Assembly (NCBI GenBank): GCA_022457155.1
Contig: JAJGOT010000210.1
Coordinates: 164,501 to 228,500, forward strand
Length of the DNA: 64,000 bases
Source of the DNA: Cladopsammia gracilis
Lineage: Eukaryota; Cnidaria; Anthozoa; Scleractinia; Dendrophylliidae
Direction of reading: 5' to 3'
Shown here: positions 45,834 to 54,258 of the stretch, in pieces
Layout: every line of letters starts with the position of its first letter
Position numbering within the stretch: the first letter of the stretch is position 1
The notes under the pieces: model-generated
Told to the model about the DNA's origin: nothing
Seen by the model: only the letters and a program-made list of their open reading frames with translations
Database searches by the model: none
Translations under genes and position numbers: made by a program

Positions 45834-48209
45834 ATTAGACCATTTCGCCTTGTGTTAATTTTCTTCATATCGGTACGCGAGCGGCGTAAGAGCTTCAAAA
45901 AGAAATGCTTACAGTTTAATACTCAGGAAAATCTAAAAACAATCGTAAACGGTATTCGAAGCCTCACTTTTTGCTCAACTGTAAACAGCTTGAACACGTG
46001 GCGTCTTCAACCCATTACAGTATTGATTCCCGTGTGTCTTGAGTGCTTTTACGGAGAAACAAATTCACTGGCTACATTCAGTATCCAACACTTGAAACCT
46101 CGATCGGTAAGCAAATTGACTGCATGCAAGGCGGTCATGCGGAGCGATTTAAGAATACACGCTGCAACCTCGATCGGTAAGCAAATGGCAAGTTATATAA
46201 AACACAAAACTTGCCGGAACAAAAAATCCCACATCAATAAGCGCGAACACAATATGAACAGGTCGATGAACGCCTTGCATTGTCTTGAAAACTTGTACGC
46301 TGTAATTCTTCCTTCTTCCGCTTCTGCTTCCGTTCTCGTCATGAATTATTAATGAGTTTTAGAAAGTTGCATTCAAACACCTACGCACATTTATTTAATT
46401 TCCAAGATGCCCATACAGCTGCTTCGATTTAAATAAAGATTATTTGATTTACAAAATAATCCAAAATCCGGAATTGGATTTAATGAAAAGAACGCGAAAT
46501 TAAATTCAATTGAAAATCAGGCCATTCTCGAAATCGACGAAAGGAACACACCCTTGCTTTTCATTGATCGCACAATTTTTTTAAAGGTGAAATTACTTAT
46601 TAAAACTTAAATAATTGAAACGTCTACTTACTTCTAGCTTTTTTCTTGATTTGTCCAATAACACTTTTCATATATGGAACAAGATCAGCCGCCGTAAAAT
46701 CGTTTTTATCACACGTAAAGTTTAAGTTACCAATTAAAAATACGAAGCACCTGTGAAAATCAACAAGGAGAAATTATACAATGCACTGAATTCTACTTGC
46801 ACTTTGGTCATTACCTATGATCTGTTAGAGTCATGGAAAATTTGTTATCTCTGTTTCGTCCAACATGGCGGACAGTTTAGGAAAAAGTAAAGGTATCCAG
46901 GGGCGGATCCAGGAATTTCTGGGGGGGGGGGGGGGGGGGGGGTCCGGGTGCATGTCCCTCGGAAAATTTTTCCGATTTTACCCTCTAAAACGCCACTTCC
47001 GGCATTCCTGAGAGTCGAAAAGCGTTTGTTAAGTCAACAACTTGACAATCAGTCAATTGGTGGAAGTGAAACAACTACGTATAAAAAAATTTTATTCTAT
47101 TATTTTTATTAACCACATGGGAGACACAGATCTGAAAGGGGGGGTCCGGACCCCCCCGACCCTCCCCCTGGATCCGCCACTGGTATCGCAAAAATGTTTG
47201 GCAGAAGCTATTGACAATTAAGAAAAAGACGAAACCGAAGCGAAAAAAGACGTGAAAATGCAATCCGATCTATAGTCAGATCTTGCCACTCATATAGCGC
47301 TGAGTGAATTTATACCAAGTTGCCAAAGGTTATACAAGAAACACATGTGCTAGCTAAAAGATCTTTCTTTCTTACTCCTCTGGAGCAACAGCTTACAAGG
47401 AAATTTTCTCTCCCCAGTTCACCCTCGGCTTCGCCCCCGGCCTTTCTTTTCGCCCTATCCCCAACGAGAAAGCCTGTTCACAGGCTACTCAATTGATAAC
47501 ATGTTTGTACTGAAAAGGCTTCCCTGTATTTTTATAATGTTTGCGTTTAGGATAACATGAGCATACCTTACCTATAACGAGCATTTCAGTTTGGAACTAT
47601 TAATGCGTGTGAATAATGTTTCAAGGGAAAGGAAGTAACGTTAAAAAATAACAATGATATTAAAATGTAGTACTTTTTAGTAGGAAGTGCCATTTGAAGG
47701 CGGACGTTTATCTTTTGCTTCTTAAATTCCTGGACCACAGCGTCTTTATATCTAATGATTTGGGTTGTATTTTCGTAAAGAATGGCCACTTGACTCCAGT
47801 TAAACTTCTGAAGGAGGTTGACCAGACCTCTGGACAGTTTGGGAACCTCGACTTGGATCTTCGTCCTCGCAAATGTCGAATACTTGATGCTGTCATACAA
47901 TGGTACATTACACAACTGGTGAAAGAAAAAAGGTTCAGGGGTCGATTAATACGGAACAATGCAACTCTGCTTACGGACACCCTTCTCTTGCATGGTCCCG
48001 AAGATACCTTAAGTCATACATGCAATCCCTACCTCTATAATACGGAGACACCTCTATAATACGAAGACACCTCTATAATACGGACACTTTGGTCTGTCCC
48101 TCTGTTAGGAGGTTCGACTGTAGAATTGTCGCGTGTAATTTTCTCACCGCCAAGTTTACAACTCCACTAGACCATGCCATTCCTGACGTTCGTTATAATA
48201 ACATTCATA

Positions 48210-48255
<46 letters not shown>

Positions 48256-49300
48256 CGATAAATATAATATAAAGGTTAGGAATAATAAATATATAGAGTC
48301 TATCGCCCCACATACTCATTCCTTAAAACTTAACTAAAGAAGCGTTATTTTTTATGCTAAGATCTGTTTTTGTTTACCTGCTGCAGGTGGTCAGTTTCAA
48401 AGCTTGGATGCAAATTAGCAGCGAAAGTGCAGCCACCGTCAAACTCGCTTATGTACCGAAGATAACGTACATTTTAAAAATTCAAATAAATTTAACTCAT
48501 TTCCCTTTTTATGAAAATTAATGTTCACATAAATTGCTGCACCTGGCCTCATTTTAAACTGACGCACACTGGTTTATTTACAGCAAATTTTATAAAACCA
48601 ATTCAAAGTAATCACGACAGACGCAGACAATCCAATGAACCAATCAGAACGCAAGCACAAGTCACCGCCGCCAAAAGCGGGAACACGCTTACGTGCAAGT
48701 CACGATTGGTTTTGGTTTTACTTCTGACTGGTTGAGAAAGTGGCGCGAGATTTTTCAGTCAATCACAAAGCGTAGCGATGCAAAACCGAAGCAATTTTGA
48801 AATTACACTCAATTAAAAACAGCTCGTTATATTACTAATAAATTCGTACAATAATTCGTACAGTCTTCGGACTGCAAAGTGATTTATCTAATAAACGATT
48901 TTATCTATCTATATCTACAACTTACGTATGAAATCATGGGAATATCCAACGCGCTAGCCAGCCGCGCCGCTGTCTGACAGGAACACGCGGGACCTATGAT
49001 GGCGTCGACTTTTTTTACGAATATCTGGTAGGTCAAAGCTTGCAGTGCCTGAGTTTCGTCACACGAGGTGTCGTTCCAGATTAAAGATAGATGATGCCCA
49101 GGGAGAAGATCTGATCTGTTGTTGACATCTTCAACAGCAAGAAGAACGGCTGGTGCATAACTCTTACCGATGAACTCGGTAACCGGATAGGGAGGATCGT
49201 AAGGAATTAACAGCCCCAAAGTGAAATCATTGCCAGTTGTATGATGAGTTATACAGGCCACAAGCAAAGCAAATGGAAGAAGGAGGCGACGACCTGTCAT
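24053..49300 (-). CDS. Receptor guanylyl cyclase, gene 2 (complete, 24 exons)
   Basis: Complete ANF-receptor-type guanylyl cyclase, paralog of gene 1. Exons in transcript order: 49300-48926, 47915-47674, 46750-46632, 44132-43816, 40255-40105, 39878-39771, 39563-39459, 38472-38257, 37204-37135, 36753-36648, 35727-35656, 35219-35142, 34561-34460, 33868-33797, 33112-32956, 32691-32539, 31751-31568, 30539-30399, 28838-28715, 28473-28405, 28088-27911, 26867-26769, 26312-26221, 24346-24053. They total 3624 nt, an unbroken 1207 codons plus stop. Approximate layout by residue: signal 1-23, ectodomain 25-545, span 546-566, pseudokinase 570-875, helix 880-920, cyclase 923-1110, tail 1111-1207. The start ATG at 49300 precedes a good signal sequence. 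Ligand unknown; peptides are usual for the family. Confidence 0.88.
24768..25073. mobile_element. Foldback MITE (family F1), copy 1
   Basis: TAGGCCATTTCCGAGTT...CTCTCTATCAAAGCGAGGC at the left and its inverse at the right. Same family as 49587-49766. Lies just upstream (transcription-wise inside the last intron) of gene 2's final exon. Confidence 0.8.
25175..25290 (+). repeat. Tandem GGGTGACGTAATGCGTAATGC repeat
   Basis: Four to five diverged units of about 20-30 bp with GTGACGTAATGC core in the last intron of gene 2. Each core holds a TGACGTAA half-CRE-like motif. Confidence 0.7.
26221..28838 (-). CDS. Gene 2 cyclase catalytic exons
   Basis: Exons 28838-28715, 28473-28405, 28088-27911, 26867-26769 and 26312-26221. 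Motifs: [13 protein letters not shown] and [13 protein letters not shown] (metal Asp residues), [15 protein letters not shown] (guanine Glu), [19 protein letters not shown] (guanine Cys, Asn, Arg). All residues needed for a homodimeric guanylyl cyclase are present. The last exon starts [10 protein letters not shown]. Confidence 0.9.
27243..27495 (+). repeat. Minisatellite, about 91-bp unit, x3
   Basis: Three units with ACCATTCAAATGAAACCTC and TTCAGCAGTAC, in the intron between gene 2's 27911 and 26867 exon borders. Related sequence recurs at 35825-35890 and inverted at 52318-52545. Confidence 0.85.
28949..29290 (+). repeat. Dispersed element family F2, copy 1
   Basis: Shares GGGGCATTGTCACGCAGATT, AAGGTACC and TAACAAATACTCTACCAG blocks with 52556-52870 in the opposite orientation. 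No coding frame. In an intron of gene 2. Confidence 0.7.
29362..29597 (+). repeat. Dispersed element family F3, copy 1
   Basis: About 90% identical by eye to 30950-31185 (ATCTTAAAATAG-GAAGAAAAAATCGCC through CTACTGCTTCTGTTTTGCTC). Confidence 0.75.
30178..30291. mobile_element. Foldback MITE, CACTTAATGACTG ends
   Basis: CACTTAATGACTG and CAGTCATTAAGTG bracket repeated CTCGGGAAACA / GTTTCCCTCGGGA segments. In the intron after gene 2's dimerisation-helix exon. Confidence 0.7.
30399..30539 (-). CDS. Gene 2 dimerisation helix exon
   Basis: A 141-nt exon coding [20 protein letters not shown] then a Leu/Ile heptad ending in KILPR. Same phases and length as gene 1's 5589-5729. Confidence 0.85.
30816..30949. 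mobile_element. MITE nested in family F3/F2 sequence
   Basis: TTAAGGCCCAGTATTGTCC at the left and GGACAATACTGGGTCTTTAA at the right, arms about 30 bp, inserted in the middle of an older repeat. Confidence 0.75.
30950..31185 (+). repeat. Dispersed element family F3, copy 2
   Basis: Second copy of the 29362-29597 sequence; its left part (30770-30815) is separated by the nested MITE. Confidence 0.75.
31264..31544. mobile_element. MITE family F4, copy 1
   Basis: TIR AGAGCGGTTTTCAATTG / CAATTGAAAACTGCTCT. Interior with GTGGCGCGAGATTTTT matches 48586-48825. Ends 24 bp from the donor of gene 2's 31568-31751 exon. Confidence 0.75.
31568..36753 (-). CDS. Gene 2 kinase-homology (pseudokinase) exons
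   Basis: Exons 36753-36648 to 31751-31568. Shows [43 protein letters not shown] (no HRD Asp), IADYGL instead of [13 protein letters not shown] and [16 protein letters not shown]: a catalytically dead kinase fold. The acceptor at 31752-31753 is AAG rather than a pyrimidine-AG, yet phase and the 184-nt length match gene 1 exactly. Confidence 0.85.
31989..32335 (+). repeat. GAGCGAGCGA-rich tandem duplication
   Basis: Two units of about 155 bp (GACTGCTAGCTGTCCCTTTT... and GACTGCTACCTGTACCTTTT...) each with AAGCTCGG and GGAGCGAGCGAACGA. GC-rich island inside an AT-rich intron. The 170-codon frame over it is repeat-derived. Confidence 0.65.
33600..33720 (+). repeat. (TTG)n and TGAC/TGTC tetranucleotide runs
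   Basis: GTTGTTGTTGTTG at 33612-33626 then GACTGACTGACTGTCTGTCT at about 33660. Simple repeats in an intron of gene 2. Confidence 0.8.
34735..35005 (-). repeat. tRNA-derived SINE
   Basis: On the - strand: GGTGGTCTGGTGGTTATCGC (A box), GGTCGGTGGTCCAAGCCTGG (B box), then a body ending GATGGACTAGCATCCGATCC and a G run. This body is typical of invertebrate tRNA SINEs. In an intron of gene 2. Confidence 0.7.
35896..36407. mobile_element. MITE, TIR AGGGCCTGTTTACATG
   Basis: AAGGGCCTGTTTACATG at the left and CATGTTAACAGGCCCT at the right; interior GGGTGACCCTGG repeats near both ends. In an intron of gene 2. Confidence 0.7.
36917..36984. repeat. (AT)n microsatellite
   Basis: 34 uninterrupted AT units in the intron after the transmembrane exon of gene 2. 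Confidence 0.98.
37135..37204 (-). CDS. Gene 2 transmembrane exon
   Basis: A 70-nt exon coding [20 protein letters not shown], one membrane helix, then Arg. The acceptor is TTTAG before AGGTAATAA; the alternative AG two bases later would shift the helix out of frame. Confidence 0.85.
38257..49300 (-). CDS. Gene 2 signal peptide and ligand-binding ectodomain exons
   Basis: Eight exons code the extracellular part. The first starts [17 protein letters not shown], a signal peptide, then a periplasmic-binding-fold start ([13 protein letters not shown], a VEDVN strand, and [20 protein letters not shown]). Later exons give [29 protein letters not shown] and [13 protein letters not shown], standard ANF-receptor segments. 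Several N-x-S/T sites and paired Cys are present. The donor of the second exon (GTACTA) is weak but is the only one seen that keeps phase with the next exon. Joining 48926 directly to 47915 gives [20 protein letters not shown], close to family spacing. Confidence 0.8.
38661..38782. mobile_element. Near-perfect foldback MITE
   Basis: Arms of about 52 bp (AGGCCCAGTTCAAACGTCGA at the left, inverse at the right) with a loop of about 20 bp; flanked by TTA-type duplications. In an intron of gene 2. Confidence 0.8.
41298..42631. mobile_element. TIR element ACARGGGCACCCAACGAA
   Basis: TACAAGGGCACCCAACGAA at the left; TTCGTTGGGTGCCCCTGTA at the right; subterminal GCCAGCCAGC/TTCCAGCTGG motifs in both ends. 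The centre is a nested TTAA element (41618-42337). Confidence 0.7.
41618..42337. mobile_element. TTAA element nested in larger TIR element
   Basis: TIR GGTTA-T/C-AGTGTACCTTC, flanked by TTAA on both sides; about 720 bp. No recognisable transposase. Confidence 0.65.
44841..45103. repeat. TTTAAG/CTTAAA-rich low-complexity block
   Basis: About 25 occurrences of TTTAAG, TTAAAC or their complements in 260 bp, irregularly spaced (8-16 bp). Not a clean tandem repeat. In an intron of gene 2. Confidence 0.7.
46898..47182. mobile_element. MITE, TIR CAGKGGCGGATCCAG
   Basis: CAGGGGCGGATCCAGG at the left, CTGGATCCGCCACTG at the right, G-run next to each; flanked by GTATC on both sides. In an intron of gene 2. 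Confidence 0.75.
48034..48085 (+). repeat. 18-bp tandem ACACCTCTATAATACGRA, x3
   Basis: Three near-identical 18-bp units in the first intron of gene 2. Confidence 0.8.
48208..48256 (+). repeat. (GAT)n microsatellite
   Basis: About 15 GAT units in the first intron of gene 2. Confidence 0.95.
48586..48825. mobile_element. MITE family F4, copy 2
   Basis: Matches 31264-31544 through GTGGCGCGAGATTTTTCAG; left terminus eroded. In the first intron of gene 2. Confidence 0.65.
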
Positions 49301-49586
49301 GATTCGTTGTTAAGGCCAATATTTCCGTCTAATGACGATCTCTCAGCTACCTGTCCTGTTTTTGTCTATTTCTTTTTTGGAGCTGTTGGGAGGAAACAAA
49401 GCGCTTGCTTGTTAAGTTGACATTTACAGTGCCATGGATGCTTCTCAAACATCAAATCTAAAACTCTAATACTAAAGCGATAGGTAGCCGGGTTTTGTCA
49501 AAAACTTTTTTTCGTTATTTGTCTCCTACGTAAACGCGGGGACGACTTCCTTGTATTTGGAAGCATTTTTGTAAATCTTTGCCCAA

Positions 49587-49766
49587 GTTGCCTTTAACCT
49601 CTCTATCAAAGCGAGGCTAGGTGCGAAACCTTTCATATGAAAATGAGTTTTCATTCACATGCAAATAAAACTTATTTGCATGTGAATGAAAACTCATTTT
49701 CATATGAAAGGTTTCGTACCTAGCCTAGCTTTGATAGAGAGGCCAAAGGCAACTCGGAAATGGCCT
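49587..49766. mobile_element. Foldback MITE (family F1), copy 2
   Basis: Long near-perfect hairpin (TATCAAAGCGAGGCTAGGTG ... inverse) about 290 bp upstream of gene 2's start codon; shorter loop than copy 1 at 24768-25073. Confidence 0.8.
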
Positions 49767-50040
49767 ATTTACTGTGGCCAGTTGGAAAATATGGTTTGGA
49801 CCCTGGACTGGACTATGGACTGGACTATGGAAAAGATGGCACTGACTATCGTAGAGGAGCGTGAGTTTCGGGTAAATTGTCTACTCGATGATCACTAATG
49901 TTCATGCTAACTTAATTTAACTTTTTTTTTAAATTTTACTTTATTTTTAATTTGTTAATTGTTATTTTTTAATTTCAATTATTAACTAATTAGTAAAACA
50001 TTAAATCCATTTAATATTTATATAATTTAATAGAAGTTGA

Positions 50041-50305
50041 GAATGAAATCTTTCAATTCAGCGTTCATACGTGGCCAGTAGAAAACTTCTCTAGCTCGGC
50101 GAAGACATCCCTCAATGCCAAGATGGGACGAATGAACCTGTTCCACCATCTGCTTTCTAAGCTTTGCAGGTACAATGAGACGCTAGCCCTTGAACAGCAA
50201 ACCATTTTGGGCTGTAATTTCTTCACGAAAGGGGAAATACGACTTGACCTCTGCTGCAACTTCAGCTTGGGTACTAGGCCAGCCTTTCAAGACCACAGTG
50301 GCCCA
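50041..50305 (-). pseudogene. Ty3/gypsy integrase remnant
   Basis: The - strand frame reads WPSTQAEVAAEV, then VEQVHSSHLGIEGCLRRARE and VFYWPRMNAELKDF, the zinc-finger (H-H-C-type) end of a gypsy integrase. An in-frame TAG after NGLLFKG breaks it. No catalytic DDE core is left. Confidence 0.75.
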
Positions 50306-50307
50306 TT

Positions 50308-50700
50308 TCACACTAGAAGACGGACAAATCGTCTGGACGGACAAGTCGTCCGACGATTTGTTCGTGTAATGTGAATTCTAGACGGACCAGTCACCTTGTG
50401 TTGGTCATCGTAAATTCATATCTGAACGAACAAACAGACGATTTTGAAAGCGAGTACTGCCGAGATACAACCATTTGTTCTTCTGCTGTGAATTTAAGTC
50501 GGACTTTGGACGACTTATCCGTCTAGAAGAACATATCGTCCTCGAAAAATCGTCTTAATAGACGGCCAAATCGACGGACAAAATCAGACGACTTTTACGT
50601 CCAAAATTTTGTTCGTCCCGTTTTCCACACTAAGACGACTTGTCCGTCTGAGACGACTTGTCCGTCCAGACGATTTGTCCGTCTCTAGTGTGAAAACGGC
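50308..50700. mobile_element. TIR element nested in gypsy remnant
   Basis: TTTCACACTAGA-GACGGACAAATCG at the left, with inverse at the right; both ends carry repeated GACGGACAAGTCGTC blocks. Splits the gypsy pol region. Confidence 0.75.
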
Positions 50701-51024
50701 CAGTCATAAGGATCTGAAGGTCACTATCAGAGACGGTGACTTCTTTGAAATCCTTCAGTCGAGCTTCAGAGACGGGGAGATCCTCCACTAGTACTATTTC
50801 CTCAAGTTCGTTAAAATACTCGGTCTGGTTGGGGACTTCATCCAGGTAGGCATGGGACAGTGGATCAGACATAACCATCTTGTCTAGCTCAATCTTCATT
50901 GCCTCCTTCTTTGGCACAAGTGCTTTACGTGGTGGGTGTACTACAGGTTGCGCATCCTTGTCCAGCTGAATACAGTACTCTCCATGTAAACATCCAATAC
51001 CTTGACACACATCAGAAAACGGAC
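50701..51024 (-). pseudogene. Ty3/gypsy RT remnant with internal deletion
   Basis: The frame shows the RT start (QPVVHPPRKALVPKKEAMK) joined directly to a segment that belongs after RNase H (VSEARLKDFKEVTVSDSDLQ). The catalytic RT core between them is deleted. Confidence 0.7.
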
Positions 51025-51427
51025 TAAACACAGGATACAAATAAATGTTGAGCCACGTAGCACTGGTGATACAAACAAGGAATCAGATAATTTACTCTGT
51101 GTGTAAATTATAGTGCTAAAGTCACCAGTGTTACGTCGCTCAACATTTATTTGTAACCTTCACATTCTCATTGCCACTAATTACCACCTTATTACCCACG
51201 ATCTGCTCCCGTACGGCCTCGTGGCTCAAGCGGTAGAGCGACGGAAGATCTAATCCGGAGGTCGTGGGTTCGAATCCCACCGAGGTCAAAGATTTTTTTC
51301 TTTCCCTCGTGTGGTCCCTCATTTCCTTACTAGGGCTAACGCTCAGTACAGGGAAATTTATGGGTTTACTTTAGCACTATAATTTACACACAGAGTAAAT
51401 TCTCTGATTCCTTGTTTAAACACAGGA
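51025..51427 (+). mobile_element. Composite SINE insertion with 11-bp target duplication
   Basis: Flanked by TAAACACAGGA (51025-51035 and 51417-51427). Contains a tRNA-like unit (51215-51287) and two interleaved inverted repeats: ACAAATAAATGTTGAGC / inverse (51036-51157) and AATTTACTCTGTGTGTAAAT / inverse (51085-51410). Inserted in the gypsy remnant. Confidence 0.7.
51215..51287 (+). repeat. tRNA-like head of SINE
   Basis: 73 nt: acceptor GGCCTCG/CGAGGTC pairs fully (one G-T), D-stem GCTC/GAGC, T-arm GTGGG-TTCGAAT-CCCAC. The anticodon loop is 8 nt without a clear T33, so it is a tRNA-derived SINE, not a working tRNA gene. Confidence 0.7.
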
Positions 51428-51573
51428 CATTTATGACATTCTCAGATACTTCTTGCTGAGGGGTGCAGCGACTGGTGTGTAAACATCAGAGACCATAATT
51501 TTCACGAGACCCAAACCTTGGGACGACTTCAAACCCAACAGAGGTGTAACGTTTTGGTCAGCAATTATAAAGT

Positions 51574-52368
51574 TTAGTTGATGCTTGCTGCTATTATGCG
51601 CTTTGACTGATCGTGCATTACAAGAGTGATGTCCTTAGGAACAATACTTGCTTTGCTGACATCATTTGTAGCCCTGATATAATCCCGTAATGGCAAGATG
51701 TTCGCTGTTGAACCAGTATCAATCTGAAATGTTACTAAAGCTGAATCATTCACATTGAGCGAGACAGGAGTTTGATCTTTACCGACTATAGTGTTGATGT
51801 AGAAGACTTCTTCAACCATGTTAACTTTCTCGTGTCCAGGCTTGCTCCGACACTTGACTGCGAAATGACCTTCTTTTCCACAAAATTTTCCTGCGAAATG
51901 ACCTTCTTTTCCACACTTCTTGCATTTCTTACCGGAGGCCGGACACAATTTTCTTTCCAGTGGATGATTACCACCACAAAACAAACACTCCGCAATCCGT
52001 CCCTTGCTGTGCGACGGATTGCAGGTCGGTGTTTTCCCGCGCTTGCCTTTCCCTTGAAACTTCGACTCGTAGTGTATTGCATTGATATCTTCGTGAATTT
52101 CTCCTGAAATCTCCGTATCTCGCGAGTGAGTGACTTGGCTTGCCTTAATAGTTTCGATAGCTTTATCCAGGTCGAGGTCTCGCTTTCCAAGAAGCTTTTC
52201 ACGAACTTTGTCGTCTCCGAGAATCAGTCGATCGCGAACCAGAGATTCACGAAGAGGCTCACGAGTCTTCAAGGTCACGTGTCTAAAAGTGTACCGGACA
52301 TATGAAATACTATAACAGTACAGCATAATAAACAGCACTACAAGAAAGTTCTGCTCGGTAGCTTTCAT
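51574..52368 (-). pseudogene. Ty3/gypsy gag-protease fragment
   Basis: 264-codon open frame (upstream Met is probably not the real start). Gag C-terminus with zinc knuckles: CLFCGGNHPLERKLCP, then CKKCGKEGHFAGK and a duplicated, shortened CGKEGHFAVKC. Followed by an aspartic protease active site, IDTGSTANILPL. The knuckle duplication is a local 30-bp tandem repeat at about 51862-51915. Confidence 0.75.
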
Positions 52369-52545
52369 TTGAATGGCAACGTATACTTTAGGATTTATTT
52401 CACAGACTCAAAAGTTAGAACCATCTTGTACAGCATAATAAACAATACCATAGAAAGGTAATGTTCAATAGCTTTTATTTGAATGGTCACACTTTAGGAT
52501 TTCTTTCACAGACTCAAAAGTTAGAATCACGTTGTACAGCATAAT
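52318..52545 (-). repeat. Minisatellite related to 27243-27495, x2
   Basis: Two units of about 118 bp (GTACAGCATAATAAACA... TTTCACAGACTCAAAAGTTAG), inverse orientation to the intronic copies in gene 2. Confidence 0.7.
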
Positions 52546-52555
52546 AAAGAGCCAA

Positions 52556-52870
52556 TAATGGTCCAGTTTTGTTAACAAATACTCTACCAGTGCACAGAAA
52601 CAAGTATTCGTTATCTTTGGCTGCGGATGGCCAGGATGGAAATGGATTGCAACTTGAAAAAATTGGTCAATTTTTTCAAGTTCTTCCCAAGTGTTGTGGA
52701 AAAAATCACAGAAAAAATGTTTTATGGTTTGTTCTTTCTTGAATAAATCACTTAGTATTTTCTTCTTAGTGTTTTAAGAACAATTTTATGTTTGAGCAAA
52801 GGTACCTTGTCAACTATTTGGTGTATTTTGACAAAAACACAGCAGAATCTGCGTGTCAATGCCCCTTTAA
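52556..52870 (-). repeat. Dispersed element family F2, copy 2
   Basis: Inverse copy of 28949-29290, with an extra AT-rich insertion around 52655-52730. Confidence 0.7.
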
Positions 52871-54025
52871 GCGATTGTCGAAAAAATCTCCTGGGTCCGA
52901 GAAATACGATGGCAAGTAAAAAACGTCATGCCGTTATTACGTTGCGATGGCAATTCCGATGTTAATATAACACTGGCCTTAACAAATTTTCATCTTTCTC
53001 TAATACAGCTGTGGTGACCGTTTTTCCATAGCATTGTTAATGGCGTCGTAGTTAATGCTCAAACTTGGGGGGAATCGCCCCCAAAAAATCCAGGCGACCC
53101 ACCTTAATTGATACAGTCTGCAAAAAGTTACGTGCAAGGCGTGAGTTGACGTGCTCTTCTCACGCGTAACTTTACTCCTTCAAACCTCATGCATTTTAGC
53201 AAGTGTGTCAATAAACTCATAGTATTGTATAAATTTCTATTCGAATCACTTGAATAGCATTTATATATGTAAATTAAAATAAATAAATAAATAAATTCTA
53301 CATTGCCCGGTACATTGTGAATCTTCGATTGTGGAGTAGTTACACTACCAGCTTTACTTCGAATTCTTAATTTCTTATGTACCTTTAAAGCCTGATTTAA
53401 CTACTCGTATAGTTCTCAATGTTCATTACATAGGTTGAAAAGCGATTTTATGTAAACAAAACAAGACTTGGATTTTATAGTTCTAACTTCAATCGCGTCG
53501 CCTTATGCAAAGATGTCTGGTGTGTATTTTTTGCAATTTTGATTTCCAAATCAGTTTCTTGGGCAATTTTCGATACGCAACAGGTGTATTTTATTCGGAA
53601 ATTAATCATGCTAGTTATTCTAGACCGATAAAAAGTTGTTTTTGTGAGCTTTTGAACGGTCTAAATGTATTGTGCAGACAATCGCGTAATACTGTTTTTG
53701 AGAATTTCTAAAATTGAATGAAATGCAGTTACATTTACATATGCTATGAGAGACAACCCTCCATGCGTGTCATATTTCAAAATATTTCAATGCAAAATTT
53801 GCAATTGACTTTCCTTTGCGAAAAATGTTTAATCTAAGTTTAATGAACAAATTAACGAGAATCGAGTGAGTGAGTGAGTGAGTGAGTGAGTGAGTAAGTG
53901 AGTATGTGAGTGCCATTCGACTGCCTCCGAAAGCCCATGCCCGGTCGCCAATCTTAGTTTAATTCTTGTGCTCCCGACCTTTCACCTTTCTTTCTGTTTG
54001 GTTCTGAGAGCTCCGCTGTTAGGCT
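52871..54025. other. Stretch without recognisable gene; (GAGT)n at 53867-53915
   Basis: AT-rich sequence with a (GAGT)n microsatellite; no supported coding frame. Confidence 0.5.
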
Positions 54026-54258
54026 AAGCCTATCTATATACAGTGGAATCCCGATTTTTCAAACCTCCTAGGGAAACGGAAACTGGTTCGAAAAAAATCG
54101 AAGGTGGTATTGACTGAAATCAAATCCCGGGGAAACGAGTTTGGTTCGAATAATCGGGATTTGATTTCAGTCAATACCGCCTTCGATTTTTTTCGAACCA
54201 GTTTCCGTTTCCCTAGGAGGTTTGAAAAATCGGGATTCCACTGTATATAGATAGGCTT
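54026..54258. mobile_element. pogo/Tigger-like foldback MITE
   Basis: CAGTGGAATCCCGATTTTTC (54041) and its inverse (ending 54243), flanked by TA. Arms are nearly 100 bp each. The inverted symmetry continues 15 bp outside the TIR on both sides (AAGCCTATCTATATA). CAGTGGAA...TA ends recall Tc1/mariner-pogo elements. Confidence 0.65.

Noticed and set aside
45852..46352. 166-codon + strand ORF
   Set aside because: Antisense within an intron of gene 2, no recognisable domain, and contains a short direct repeat (ACCTCGATCGGTAAGCAAA); chance or repeat-derived.
51215..51287. Functional tRNA gene
   Set aside because: Anticodon loop is 8 nt without the usual T, and the unit is part of a SINE insertion with a target duplication.
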